A stretch of 64,000 bases of DNA from Sphingobium cloacae (GCF_002355855.1 NZ_AP017656.1:1-64000); one strand, 5' to 3'. Positions 16,456-25,617 are shown, numbered from the stretch's first letter. Translations and numbers: made by a program. The notes: generated by a model from the sequence alone, not told the origin.

Positions 16456-19400
16456 ATGATCGCCCGTATCGTAACCTGGGCGGTCGAGAAGCGCTGGCTA
16501 GTCCTGCTCCTCACCGTCATCGTCGCCGCCATCGGCGCCTTTTCCCTCTACCGGCTACCGATCGACGCGGTGCCGGACATCACCAACAATCAGGTCCAGA
16601 TCAACGTCCGCGCGCCTGCCCTCTCGCCCGAGCTGGTCGAGAAGCAGGTGTCGTTTCCAATCGAAACCGCGCTCGCCGGCACCCCCGGCCTGGAATATAC
16701 GCGCTCGTTGAGCCGCAACGGCTTCGCGCAGATCACGGCGGTCTTTTCGGACGCGACGGACATCTATTTCGCCCGCCAGCAGGTGGGCGAGCGTCTGCGG
16801 GGCGTGCAAGAGAATCTGCCCGACGGCGTGAACCCTGAAATGGGTCCGATCGCGACAGGCCTGGGCGAGGTGTACATGTACACCGTTCGTCTCGATCATC
16901 GCGAGGACGACAAGCACAAGCCCGGTGAACCGGGCCAACAGCCCGATGGCAGCTACATCACGCCAGAGGGCGAGCGACTGACGACCGAAGAGGACAAGGC
17001 GACCTACCTGCGCACCGCGCAGGACTGGATCGTGACGCCGCTTCTGAAGACCACACCGGGCCTCGCCGGTGTCGACTCGATTGGCGGTTACGCCAAGCAG
17101 TTCCTCGTCGTGCCCGACGTGCAGAAGCTGGCCTCGCTCGGCATCACGCTGACGGACCTGGGAAATGCGCTGGAGCGCAATAACACCAGCGTCGGCGGTG
17201 GCTTCGTCAATCGCAATGGCGAAGGTCTGGCTGTTCGCTCGGATGCGCTCGTTCGCAATGCCAGCGAGTTGGCCAGGACCGTGATCGCGACACGTAACGG
17301 CGTGCCGATCACGGTCGAACAAGTTGCGACTGTGAAGACGGGTCAGGCGATCCGCATGGGTTCGGCATCGGAGAACGGTACCGAAGTCGTCGTCGGCACG
17401 GCGATCATGCGGATCGGCGAGAACAGCCGCATCGTGTCGACCGCGGTCGCTGAGAAACTGAAGACGATCAACGCTTCGCTGCCTCCTGACGTCGTAATTC
17501 AGCCGGTGCTGAACCGCACCGAGCTGGTCAATTCGACGATCAAGACGGTCGCGAAAAACCTGTCCGAAGGCGCGGTGCTGGTCATCGTCGTGCTCTTCCT
17601 GCTGCTCGGCAACTTCCGTGCGGCCCTGATCGCGGCGTTGGTCATCCCGATCACCATGATGCTGACAGGCTTTGGTATGCTGCGCGCTGGGGTCTCGGCC
17701 AATCTGATGAGCCTTGGGGCTTTGGACTTCGGTCTGATCGTCGACGGCGCCGTCATCATTGTCGAAAACGCGCTGCGCCGGCTTGCCGAGCAACAGCATC
17801 ATGAAGGCCGATTGCTCAGCGTCAAGGAACGGCTCGCGACCGTGGCAGCCGCTGCGCGTGAGATGATCCGTCCCTCTGTGTACGGGCAGGCAATCATCAT
17901 CCTCGTCTACGTACCGCTGCTCACGCTGACCGGCGTGGAGGGTAAAACGTTCGGACCGATGGCGCTGACCGTCATCATCGCGCTCGCCTTCGCCTTCATC
18001 CTCTCTCTCACCTTCGTGCCGGCGATGATTGCGATCTGGCTGTCGAAGAAGGTCGAGGAGAAGGACGGCCGCATCATCACGTGGCTGAAGAAGCGCTACG
18101 AACCCGGTCTCGACCGGGCCATGAAGCGCCCGACGCTGACGATCGGTGCGGGTGTGGGAAGCCTTGTGGTGGCGGCGCTTGCTTTCACTACGCTCGGCTC
18201 GGTGTTCCTGCCGCAGCTCGACGAAGGCGATTTGCTGATCCAGTCGCTCCGCATTCCGGCAACGTCGGTCCAGCAGAGCCAGGCGATGCAGGTGCCGATC
18301 GAGCGGATGATGTCGAAGCAGCCGGAGGTGCAATTCGTCTATTCCAAGACGGGCACCGCCGAGCTGGCGGCCGACCCGATGCCGCCGAACGCGACCGACA
18401 TGTTCGTCATCCTGAAGCCGCGCAAGGATTGGCCGGATCCTGAGCTTCCCAAGGAGGAGCTGGTCAGCCGGATCGAGGGTAATCTCGCGAAGATTCCGGG
18501 AAATGCCTACGAGATCACCCAGCCCATCCAGATGCGCTTCAACGAGCTGATCGCCGGCGTGCGCGGCGACATCGCGGTGAAGGTGTTCGGGGACGACTTC
18601 AACCAGATGAACCGGACGGCCGAGCAAATCGCGGCGGTGCTGCGCAGAACGCAAGGCGCAGCGGACGTGAAGGTGGAGCAGACGACCGGTCTTCCCATGC
18701 TCGACATTCGCGTCAACCGCGACGCGATGGCGCGGTTGGGCGTTACGGCTCAGGATGTGCAGGACACCGTGACTGCGACGATCGGCGGGCGAACATCGGG
18801 CCAGATCTTCGAGGGCGACCGTCGCTTCCCCGTGGTGATCCGCCTGTCGGAGGCGCAGCGTGCCGACATCGGCCTGCTCCAACAGGTGCAGGTGCCGGTG
18901 GCAGGCGGCGGCTATGTACCGCTGTCCAGCGTCGCCGAGATCAAGGTGGTCGATGGTCCGAACCAGATCAGCCGCGAGAACGGCAAGCGGCGCGTGGTGG
19001 TGCAAGCCAACGTGCGTGGCCGCGACGTCGGATCCGTCGTGGCGGATGCGCAGGCGGCGATCGGCAGCCAACTCCGGCTGCCTGCCGGCACCTATCTCGA
19101 ATGGGGCGGCCAGTTCGAGAACCTCCAATCGGCAAGCGAACGGCTGAAGCTGGTCATTCCGGCTTGCTTCATCTTGATCCTGCTGCTCCTCTACGGGGCG
19201 TTGGGATCGGTCCGCGACGCCGCGATCGTGTTCACCGGCGTGCCTTTCGCGCTGGTGGGCGGCGTCCTGTTGCTGTTCCTGCGGGGCATGGACTTCTCGA
19301 TCTCGGCGGCAGTGGGCTTCATCGCCCTCTCGGGCATCGCGGTCCTCAACGGCCTCGTCATGGTCAGCTCGATCCAAGATCTGATCCGATCAGGGATGAG

Positions 19401-19701
19401 CCGCGAGGAAGCCGCGCATGTTGGCGCGATGCAGCGTCTGCGACCCGTCATCATGACCGCGCTAGTCGCCAGCCTCGGCTTCGTGCCGATGGCGCTGGGC
19501 GAAGGCGCCGGCGCAGAGGTTCAAAAGCCTTTGGCGACGGTCGTCATCGGCGGTCTGATCTCGGCGACGCTTCTTACGCTGTTCGTGCTGCCGACACTCT
19601 ATGCCCGGTTCGGGCAGAAAGTGATCGAGAAACCCGAGCACTACAATGAGGAGCATGAAGGGGACGACCACGGTCAGACCTTCGTGAACAACTTGGCCTG
19701 A
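16456..19701 (+). CDS. czcA: RND heavy-metal efflux pump, CzcA type (divalent cations)
   Basis: 1,081-aa inner-membrane proton/cation antiporter with the twelve-segment RND architecture and two large periplasmic loops. The TM4 proton-relay motif reads DFGLIVDGAVIIVEN (~424-438), the HME1 signature of Co/Zn/Cd exporters. It differs from the monovalent-metal motif of the second pump at 38602. The length is in the usual range of 1,040-1,080. Third gene of the czcCBA operon. A strong 16-bp hairpin follows directly after the stop. Confidence 0.95.
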   Translation: MIARIVTWAVEKRWLVLLLTVIVAAIGAFSLYRLPIDAVPDITNNQVQINVRAPALSPELVEKQVSFPIETALAGTPGLEYTRSLSRNGFAQITAVFSDATDIYFARQQVGERLRGVQENLPDGVNPEMGPIATGLGEVYMYTVRLDHREDDKHKPGEPGQQPDGSYITPEGERLTTEEDKATYLRTAQDWIVTPLLKTTPGLAGVDSIGGYAKQFLVVPDVQKLASLGITLTDLGNALERNNTSVGGGFVNRNGEGLAVRSDALVRNASELARTVIATRNGVPITVEQVATVKTGQAIRMGSASENGTEVVVGTAIMRIGENSRIVSTAVAEKLKTINASLPPDVVIQPVLNRTELVNSTIKTVAKNLSEGAVLVIVVLFLLLGNFRAALIAALVIPITMMLTGFGMLRAGVSANLMSLGALDFGLIVDGAVIIVENALRRLAEQQHHEGRLLSVKERLATVAAAAREMIRPSVYGQAIIILVYVPLLTLTGVEGKTFGPMALTVIIALAFAFILSLTFVPAMIAIWLSKKVEEKDGRIITWLKKRYEPGLDRAMKRPTLTIGAGVGSLVVAALAFTTLGSVFLPQLDEGDLLIQSLRIPATSVQQSQAMQVPIERMMSKQPEVQFVYSKTGTAELAADPMPPNATDMFVILKPRKDWPDPELPKEELVSRIEGNLAKIPGNAYEITQPIQMRFNELIAGVRGDIAVKVFGDDFNQMNRTAEQIAAVLRRTQGAADVKVEQTTGLPMLDIRVNRDAMARLGVTAQDVQDTVTATIGGRTSGQIFEGDRRFPVVIRLSEAQRADIGLLQQVQVPVAGGGYVPLSSVAEIKVVDGPNQISRENGKRRVVVQANVRGRDVGSVVADAQAAIGSQLRLPAGTYLEWGGQFENLQSASERLKLVIPACFILILLLLYGALGSVRDAAIVFTGVPFALVGGVLLLFLRGMDFSISAAVGFIALSGIAVLNGLVMVSSIQDLIRSGMSREEAAHVGAMQRLRPVIMTALVASLGFVPMALGEGAGAEVQKPLATVVIGGLISATLLTLFVLPTLYARFGQKVIEKPEHYNEEHEGDDHGQTFVNNLA

Positions 19702-19703
19702 TG

Positions 19704-19738
19704 GATGGGCGGGGCGATCCGCGATCGCCCCGCCCATC
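19704..19738 (+). terminator. Perfect 16-bp hairpin after czcA
   Basis: Two 16-base arms (19704-19719 and 19723-19738) pair perfectly around the 3-base loop CGC. No T-run follows, so it is not a canonical intrinsic terminator. It may instead attenuate transcription or stabilise the 3' end of the czcCBA message ahead of the downstream genes, whose next start is only 17 bp away. Confidence 0.55.
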
Positions 19739-19754
19739 TCTGGGAGATGGGGAT

Positions 19755-20243
19755 ATGCCTCGCACCATAACCAGCTCGATGCTTCACGGCGGGCCACTGC
19801 GCATCTGGTCGGCACTCACCGATCCGGATCATCGCCGGGCGTGGAGTCCGCTCGTATTTCTCGATGATCCGTCCCGGCTCGGCGACACAGAATGCACCTT
19901 TGCGATCCAGGGCATCACCCGGCCAATTCGGACGCCAGCACGGATTGATCGATTCGATAAACCGCACGCCTTCGCTTGGTCCTGCGGCATCCCCTATCTG
20001 TTCACGCTCGAAGAGCGGTACGAGCTGGCGGGGGACGATGGCGGCACCAGGCTAACGCATAGCTGCACGCTGCGCGGGGCGCTCTCCCTGCCGTTCGCGG
20101 CGATGATGTTGCGCCGCCTGCGATCCCTGATGGTCGAATCTGACGATCGCCTCGCAACCTATCTCCGCTGGCGGGTAGGTCAGCCTGCCCGGGCTATCAA
20201 TCGTCAGCGCGTCCCCTTCCGCTACAGGAGGAAGGCGCGATGA
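19755..20243 (+). CDS. SRPBCC-family protein
   Basis: 162-aa soluble protein that looks like a START/polyketide-cyclase type SRPBCC fold: HGGPLRIWSALTDPDHRRAW near the N terminus and the RYELAGDDGGTRLTHSCTL beta-strands in the middle. Such proteins bind hydrophobic ligands or act as dehydratases/cyclases, and no specific ligand can be inferred. The start at 19755 follows GGGAGATGGGG. It overlaps the next gene by 4 bp, so it belongs to the czc transcription unit despite the hairpin upstream. Its link to metal efflux is unknown. Confidence 0.7.
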   Translation: MPRTITSSMLHGGPLRIWSALTDPDHRRAWSPLVFLDDPSRLGDTECTFAIQGITRPIRTPARIDRFDKPHAFAWSCGIPYLFTLEERYELAGDDGGTRLTHSCTLRGALSLPFAAMMLRRLRSLMVESDDRLATYLRWRVGQPARAINRQRVPFRYRRKAR

Positions 20244-20617
20244 TGATGCACTGTAAGCGGGTGCTGCCCGCCGTCATCCTCGTTGTCGGGCTCGCGGCGT
20301 GCTCGGAAAGAAAGCCGCCAGCCCCGCCAACGGAGCAGCAGATCCATTCGTCCGACAGCGCCGTGGCGACCGGGGAAATGGGGCGGCATAGATATCGCTG
20401 TTCCGACGGGGAACCGCTGTTCGTCGATTACAAGGACAACGGCCTGCAGATCGATTTGCGGCGCTCCAACGGGGGACCGCCGATGATGCTGACCGCGCCA
20501 GCGCAGGGCCTGCAATATGTCGGCGAAACAGCCACCGCGACCTTCAAGGGGTCGCAGCTCACCATCGTGGAAGGCGATGGCCGTACCCGGATCTGCGAGC
20601 AGGAAGGCACGCGATGA
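20240..20617 (+). CDS. MliC-like lipoprotein 1
   Basis: 125-aa lipoprotein (lipobox VGLAACSE). The mature part resembles the MliC/PliC fold of C-type lysozyme inhibitors, with YRCSDGEPLFVDY, a central beta-strand pattern and a paired C-terminal Cys in TRICEQ. The two Cys would form the family disulfide. It overlaps both neighbours by 4 bp. Family membership is from motif pattern only; the mature domain is short and degenerate, so the lysozyme-inhibitor role is unproven and it could be a metal-stress envelope protein. Confidence 0.55.
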   Translation: MMMHCKRVLPAVILVVGLAACSERKPPAPPTEQQIHSSDSAVATGEMGRHRYRCSDGEPLFVDYKDNGLQIDLRRSNGGPPMMLTAPAQGLQYVGETATATFKGSQLTIVEGDGRTRICEQEGTR

Positions 20618-21078
20618 ACTGCCCTGCCTTCGAACGCCACAGGGCGCTTCGTCGGAAGAGACCGATGTCTGACACGTCGATTTCAAATGTGACAACCTTG
20701 TGCGGCCTGAATCGGGCCGGTCTGGCGATCGCGCGCCTCGGCGTCGTTCTCGTCTCCGGGGCGGTTATAGGGGCGTGTAATCCAGCGCCGACCCAGCCTA
20801 CCGAGCCGGCGCATGAAAAGCATCTGACGTCGAAACTAATCGCGCAGCGCATCATGTACTGCGACGACGGCACACGCGCCGATGTCGACTTCATCGATGA
20901 CGGCTTGAAAATGGCCGTCACCTGGCTGCCGAAGGGCAGGACCGAGATCCTGCGCGCGCAGCGAACCGGTGACGAGTTTCGCGGCGACCATTCGCGGGCT
21001 GTCGTGGCGGGCGGATCGATCGCGTTCACGCGACGCGGGAAGATCCGCGTCTGCCACCGAACCCCGGAGGAGTCCTAG
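20614..21078 (+). CDS. MliC-like lipoprotein 2
   Basis: 154-aa protein with a hydrophobic segment ending in a lipobox (GAVIGACN) and the same domain outline as its neighbour: MYCDDGTRADVDFIDDGLKM and a terminal KIRVCHR. It appears to be a diverged tandem copy of the preceding gene. The ATG at 20614 overlaps the previous stop by 4 bp. An internal ATG at 20665 would still keep the lipoprotein signal, although the N-terminal extension of the longer form is unusual. Confidence 0.5.
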   Translation: MNCPAFERHRALRRKRPMSDTSISNVTTLCGLNRAGLAIARLGVVLVSGAVIGACNPAPTQPTEPAHEKHLTSKLIAQRIMYCDDGTRADVDFIDDGLKMAVTWLPKGRTEILRAQRTGDEFRGDHSRAVVAGGSIAFTRRGKIRVCHRTPEES

Positions 21079-21081
21079 GAA

Positions 21082-21768
21082 ATGCAGGCACTGCTCTATA
21101 CGCTTGCGCCTGTGCTGGCGGTCGTGCTCGGCGCGATTGTCGCGAGCCGCACCAAGTTGAAACCTGGCCTCGTGGCGGGCCTACAGCATCTCGCTGCCGG
21201 CGTCGTGTTCGCGGCGGCAGCGACCGAAATCCTGCCGCAGGTCAAGCATGAGGCATCGCCCAGCGCGACGTTGATCGGCGGGGCGGCGGGCGTCGCGACC
21301 ATGCTGGGGCTCAAGGCTCTTGAGGCCCGCTTCAAGGGGCCGATGGCGCTACTCGCCGCGATCGGCATCGACATTCTGGTCGACGGCCTGGTGCTCGGCC
21401 TCGCTTTCGTGGCGGGCGAGAAGGCAGGTCTCCTGCTGACGATCGCGCTCACTCTGGAAGTGTTATTTCTGGGACTGACGCTGACCGACGAGCTGGCGGA
21501 AACCTATCGCTCGCGCTTGCGCATCATCGTGATCGTCTCGGCATTGGCCCTGCTGCTGCCGATCGGCGCGCTCGCTGCCGTGCCGGTCGCCGCGCTGTCG
21601 CCGGTGATGATCGCCGGCTTCCTCAGCTTCGGGCTGATGGCGCTGCTCTACCTCGTCACGGAGGAGTTGCTGGTCGAGGCGCACGAGAAACCCGACACCC
21701 CGCTCATCAGCTCGATGTTTTTCGTCGGCTTCCTGGCCCTGCTGACACTTGAGGAGATGATGGGATGA
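21082..21768 (+). CDS. ZIP-family metal transporter
   Basis: 228-aa membrane protein with about eight predicted membrane segments and ZIP-type features: AAGVVFAAAATEILPQ early, GIDILVDGLVLG in the TM4 position and LTLEVLFLGLTLTDEL in TM5. The usual HNxxEG histidine is replaced by an Asp-rich pattern (DILVDG), so ion choice is uncertain. ZIP proteins usually bring divalent cations into the cytoplasm, yet this one lies within an efflux operon. It overlaps the next gene by 4 bp. Confidence 0.7.
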   Translation: MQALLYTLAPVLAVVLGAIVASRTKLKPGLVAGLQHLAAGVVFAAAATEILPQVKHEASPSATLIGGAAGVATMLGLKALEARFKGPMALLAAIGIDILVDGLVLGLAFVAGEKAGLLLTIALTLEVLFLGLTLTDELAETYRSRLRIIVIVSALALLLPIGALAAVPVAALSPVMIAGFLSFGLMALLYLVTEELLVEAHEKPDTPLISSMFFVGFLALLTLEEMMG

Positions 21769-22373
21769 TCCCGGGCAACGACAACAATGGCGGGCAGGAG
21801 CGCCGCACACTGTGGATCGTCCTGCTGCTGAACGCGGCGATCGCTGCGGGCTTCTTCGTTTCCGGCTTCTTCGCGGACTCGAGCGCGCTGATCGCCAACG
21901 GCGTCGACAACCTGTCCGATACGGCTGTGTATGCGCTGAGCCTTGTGGCGCTCACCCGGGGCCAGACATGGAAGACACGCGCCGCGGTCGCTTCGGGCGT
22001 CATGCTGCTGATCTTCGCGGGCGGCATCTTGATCGATGTCGGACGGCGCTACGTGCAGGGCAGCGAGCCCATCGGACCTACCATGATGGTCATGTCCGCG
22101 ATCGCCGGCGTCGTGAATTACCTCTGCCTGCGGCTGCTCCAGCGCCTCAAGGATCCGGACGTCAATCTCCGGGCCGCAACCACCTTCAGCTTCAACGACT
22201 TCATTTCCAACGGCGGCATCCTGATCGCCGGCGTGCTGGTGCTGTGGTTGGGTACCAATTGGCCGGACCTGCTGGTCGGCTTCGCCACCGCCATCATCGC
22301 CATCAAGGGCGGTGTCGAAATCCTGCGCGACGCGCGCGCCGAAACCAAGAAAAGCGAAAGGAGGTCGTCATGA
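21765..22373 (+). CDS. CDF-family cation transporter
   Basis: 202-aa short cation diffusion facilitator with six predicted membrane segments. Conserved motifs are ANGVDNLSDTAVY (TM2 site) and FSFNDFISNGGIL (TM5 site). Like the protein at 10973 it lacks the cytoplasmic C-terminal domain. It probably exports a divalent metal ion. The stop overlaps the start of the P-type ATPase by 4 bp. Confidence 0.82.
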   Translation: MIPGNDNNGGQERRTLWIVLLLNAAIAAGFFVSGFFADSSALIANGVDNLSDTAVYALSLVALTRGQTWKTRAAVASGVMLLIFAGGILIDVGRRYVQGSEPIGPTMMVMSAIAGVVNYLCLRLLQRLKDPDVNLRAATTFSFNDFISNGGILIAGVLVLWLGTNWPDLLVGFATAIIAIKGGVEILRDARAETKKSERRSS

Positions 22374-24871
22374 ACGACAAGCTCGAACTCGACATTCCAG
22401 TGTTGTTGCCGGACCTTCCTGACGCGGCCGATGCCTGCCTGGACCGTCTCGTATCAACCCTGTCAAAGCGCGAAGGTGTCGAGCGGGCGCATGTGATCTG
22501 TCTCGACGGCAACACGCCAGCGGCGCTGTGCATCCATTTCGATGCCGCCAAGCTGCCGCTGCCACGGTTGCGCGAAATGGTGCGCGCCGCAGGTGCCGAA
22601 ATCACCGAGCGCTACGGCCATGCGATCTGGCAGGTGACGGGGATCAACCACGAACGTCGGGCGCGCACGGTCAGCGATGCGCTGTGCGCCTTGCCCGGCG
22701 TGGTCCAGGCAAGCGCCAGCACCAGCGGGTCTGTCCGGGTCGAATATGATCGCCGCGAAACCACCGAAGAGGAGGTGCGCGCTGCGCTTCGCAAGCTGAA
22801 GGTGAGGGTGGGCAAGCGGGTCGCTGCCGATGAACATGCCGGCCACGACCACGGCCCCGGGGGCCACGGCGCGGGCGAAGAGAAGCACGGCCCCGGCGAT
22901 GGCCACGACCATAGCCACGCCGAATTTCTCGGCCCCAATACCGAGCTGATCTTCGCGCTCGCCTGTGGCGCGCTGCTGGGGATCGGCTACGCGATCGAGA
23001 GGCTGGTCGCTGGCGCGCCCGAATGGCTGCCGACCGCCTGCTATATCGCAGCCTATTTCTTCGGCGGATTCTTCACGCTGCGCGAGGCGATCGACAACCT
23101 CCGGATGAAGAAGTTCGAGATCGACACGCTGATGTTGGTCGCTGCGGCCGGCGCCGCTGCGCTGGGCGCATGGGCCGAAGGTGCGCTGCTGCTGTTCCTG
23201 TTCAGCCTCGGCCATGCGCTTGAGCATTATGCAATGGGCCGCGCCAAGAAGGCGATCGAGGCGCTGGCGAAGCTCGCGCCCGAAACCGCGACCGTGCGAC
23301 GCGGCGGGCAGACCAGCGAAATCCCGGTCGAGCAGATGGTCGTCGGGGACATTGCCATCGTCCGCCCGAACGAGCGCCTGCCTGCCGACGGCTTCGTCAT
23401 CAAGGGCACCAGCGCGATCAACCAGGCCCCGGTCACGGGTGAAAGCATCCCGGTCGACAAGGTGCCGGTCGCAGATGCCGCAGCGGCACGCGCCAAGCCC
23501 GATGCAGTCGACGCGGAAAGCCGGGTTTTTGCTGGTACGATCAACGGCGGCGGCGCGATCGAGATCGAGGTGACACGCCGTTCCAATGAAAGCGCGCTTG
23601 CCAAGGTCGTGAAGATGGTGAGCGAAGCGGAGACGCAGAAGTCGCCGACGCAGCGCTTCACCGACCGGTTCGAACGGATCTTCGTGCCCGCCGTCCTGGT
23701 CCTGTCAGTGCTCCTGCTGTTCGCATGGGTGGTCGTCGACGAGCCGTTCCGCGACAGCTTCTATCGCGCGATGGCGGTGCTGGTGGCGGCAAGCCCGTGC
23801 GCGCTCGCGATCGCAACGCCGAGCGCGGTCCTGTCGGGCGTTGCCCGTGCAGCGCGGGGCGGCGTGCTCGTGAAGGGCGGTGCACCGCTCGAAAACCTCG
23901 GGTCGCTCAAAGCGATCGCTTTCGACAAGACGGGCACGCTGACCGAAGGTCGTCCGCGCATCACTGATGTCGTGCCCGTCGATGGCGCCGATGAAGGCGA
24001 GTTGCTGGCGCTGGCTGTCGCCGTCGAAGCGTTGAGCGACCATCCCCTGGCCCAAGCGATCGTCAAGGACGGCCGCGAACGTCTGAACGATCGTGCCGTG
24101 CCGACTGCCGGCGACCTCAAGAGCCTGACCGGTCGGGGCGTCACCGCGAGCGTGGATGGCGAGACGGTGTGGATCGGCAAGGCCGAGATGTTCGGAAGTG
24201 AGGGCATTCCGGCGCTGGGGCAGGGCGCGCAGGACGCAATCGCGAAGCTGCGCGAGAACGGCCGCACGACAATGGTGGTCCGCAAGGGGGACCGCGACCT
24301 GGGCGCGATCGGCCTGATGGACACGCCTCGCGAAGCTGCCAAGACCGCGTTGCGTCGGCTGCACGAGATGGGCGTGTCGCGGATGATAATGATCTCCGGC
24401 GATCACCAGAAAGTCGCCGAAGCGATCGCCGACGAAGTCGGGATCGACGAAGCGTGGGGCGACCTCATGCCCGAAGACAAGGTTGCCGCGATCAAGAAGC
24501 TCGCCGGCGAAGACAAGGTCGCGATGGTGGGCGACGGCGTGAACGATGCGCCGGCGATGGCAAGCGCCACGGTCGGCATCGCGATGGGCGCGGCGGGGTC
24601 GGACGTTGCGCTGGAGACAGCCGACGTGGCGCTGATGGCCGACGATCTGGCGCACCTGCCATTCGCAGTCGGTCTTAGCCGCCATACCCGTGGAATCATC
24701 CGGCAGAACGTCTTCGTCAGCCTGGGTGTCGTCGCCTTCCTGGTGCCTGCTACCATCCTCGGCCTCGGCATTGGGCCAGCGGTGGCGGTTCATGAGGGAT
24801 CGACGCTGCTCGTCGTCATCAATGCGCTCAGGCTGCTCGCCTACCGCGATCCGGCAGGGAAGGCGGCATGA
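22370..24871 (+). CDS. P1B-4-type heavy-metal P-type ATPase
   Basis: 833-aa metal-exporting ATPase. Two N-terminal ferredoxin-like (HMA-type) folds lack the CxxC metal site. They are followed by a His-rich linker (EHAGHDHGPGGHGAG and on, ~155-185). The membrane motif is SPC (~474) rather than CPC, and TM8 contains HEGST (~807). Together these define the P1B-4 group (Co, Zn, Cd, Fe). Catalytic motifs are DKTGT (~519), HP in SDHPLAQ and GDGVNDAP. AAAGGAGG precedes the start. It overlaps the CDF gene upstream and the HAD gene downstream by 4 bp each. Confidence 0.92.
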   Translation: MNDKLELDIPVLLPDLPDAADACLDRLVSTLSKREGVERAHVICLDGNTPAALCIHFDAAKLPLPRLREMVRAAGAEITERYGHAIWQVTGINHERRARTVSDALCALPGVVQASASTSGSVRVEYDRRETTEEEVRAALRKLKVRVGKRVAADEHAGHDHGPGGHGAGEEKHGPGDGHDHSHAEFLGPNTELIFALACGALLGIGYAIERLVAGAPEWLPTACYIAAYFFGGFFTLREAIDNLRMKKFEIDTLMLVAAAGAAALGAWAEGALLLFLFSLGHALEHYAMGRAKKAIEALAKLAPETATVRRGGQTSEIPVEQMVVGDIAIVRPNERLPADGFVIKGTSAINQAPVTGESIPVDKVPVADAAAARAKPDAVDAESRVFAGTINGGGAIEIEVTRRSNESALAKVVKMVSEAETQKSPTQRFTDRFERIFVPAVLVLSVLLLFAWVVVDEPFRDSFYRAMAVLVAASPCALAIATPSAVLSGVARAARGGVLVKGGAPLENLGSLKAIAFDKTGTLTEGRPRITDVVPVDGADEGELLALAVAVEALSDHPLAQAIVKDGRERLNDRAVPTAGDLKSLTGRGVTASVDGETVWIGKAEMFGSEGIPALGQGAQDAIAKLRENGRTTMVVRKGDRDLGAIGLMDTPREAAKTALRRLHEMGVSRMIMISGDHQKVAEAIADEVGIDEAWGDLMPEDKVAAIKKLAGEDKVAMVGDGVNDAPAMASATVGIAMGAAGSDVALETADVALMADDLAHLPFAVGLSRHTRGIIRQNVFVSLGVVAFLVPATILGLGIGPAVAVHEGSTLLVVINALRLLAYRDPAGKAA

Positions 24872-25617
24872 AGTGGCTGATCGCCTTCGACCTCGACGGC
24901 ACGCTTGCCGAGAGCAAGCGGCCGTTATCGGAGGATATGGCCGCAATCCTCGCCCGATTGCTCGCCATCACGGATGTGGCGGTGATCTCGGGCGGGGACT
25001 GGCCGCAGTTCGAAAAGCAGATCGCCTCGCGCCTTCCTGCCGGCGTCGCGCTCGACCGTCTCTGGTTGATGCCGACCACAGGCACGAAACTCTATCGGTT
25101 CATCAATGGCGCTTGGCGCGCGGTCTATGCCGAACTGTTCGACGACGCGGAGAAGGCGAAGATCCGCACGGCCTTCGATCAGGCGCTGACCGATGCCGGT
25201 CTCGCCGACGAACGTATCTGGGGCGAACGGATCGAGGACCGGGGCAGCCAGATCACCTTTTCGGGCCTGGGGCAGGCAGCGCCGCTGAAGGAAAAGGAAG
25301 CGTGGGATCCTGACCGAAAGAAGAGGACCGCGTTGCAGGCCACGTTGCGCGCGAAGCTGCCGGAGCTCTCGATCAATCTCGGTGGCACGACATCGATCGA
25401 CGTGACCAGAGCAGGGATCGACAAGGGCTATGGCCTGAAGCGCCTGAGTGCCGAGAGCGGTGTCCCGCTCGACGGGATGCTGTTCATTGGGGATGCGATA
25501 TTCCCCGGTGGGAATGACTATCCCGCTGCTGAAATCGGCCTCGACACAGTGAGGGTGCGCGACGTCGCGGAAACCACCGCCGTCGTGACCGCCATCATCG
25601 CGTGTCTGCACCGATAG
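24868..25617 (+). CDS. HAD-IIB family hydrolase
   Basis: 249-aa cytoplasmic HAD-superfamily phosphatase of the IIB (Cof/phosphomannomutase-like) type. Motif I is FDLDGTLAES, motif II the Ser in VISGGD, motif III the Lys in GIDKGYGL and motif IV GDAIFPGGND. Substrates of such enzymes are sugar phosphates or similar, and none is apparent here. It overlaps the P-type ATPase by 4 bp and closes the long metal operon. Why it belongs to that operon is unclear. Confidence 0.8.
   Translation: MKWLIAFDLDGTLAESKRPLSEDMAAILARLLAITDVAVISGGDWPQFEKQIASRLPAGVALDRLWLMPTTGTKLYRFINGAWRAVYAELFDDAEKAKIRTAFDQALTDAGLADERIWGERIEDRGSQITFSGLGQAAPLKEKEAWDPDRKKRTALQATLRAKLPELSINLGGTTSIDVTRAGIDKGYGLKRLSAESGVPLDGMLFIGDAIFPGGNDYPAAEIGLDTVRVRDVAETTAVVTAIIACLHR

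Noticed and set aside
16555..19377. Very long open frame on the minus strand across czcA
   Set aside because: It is an antisense shadow of the GC-rich RND gene. The translation is Arg/His/Asp-rich low complexity with no domain, while the plus-strand frame is an obvious CzcA.
21812..22369. In-frame upstream extension of the P-type ATPase reading frame
   Set aside because: The added sequence is out of frame with, and overlaps, the CDF gene. It is Arg-rich and has no domain, whereas an AAAGGAGG site precedes the ATG at 22370.
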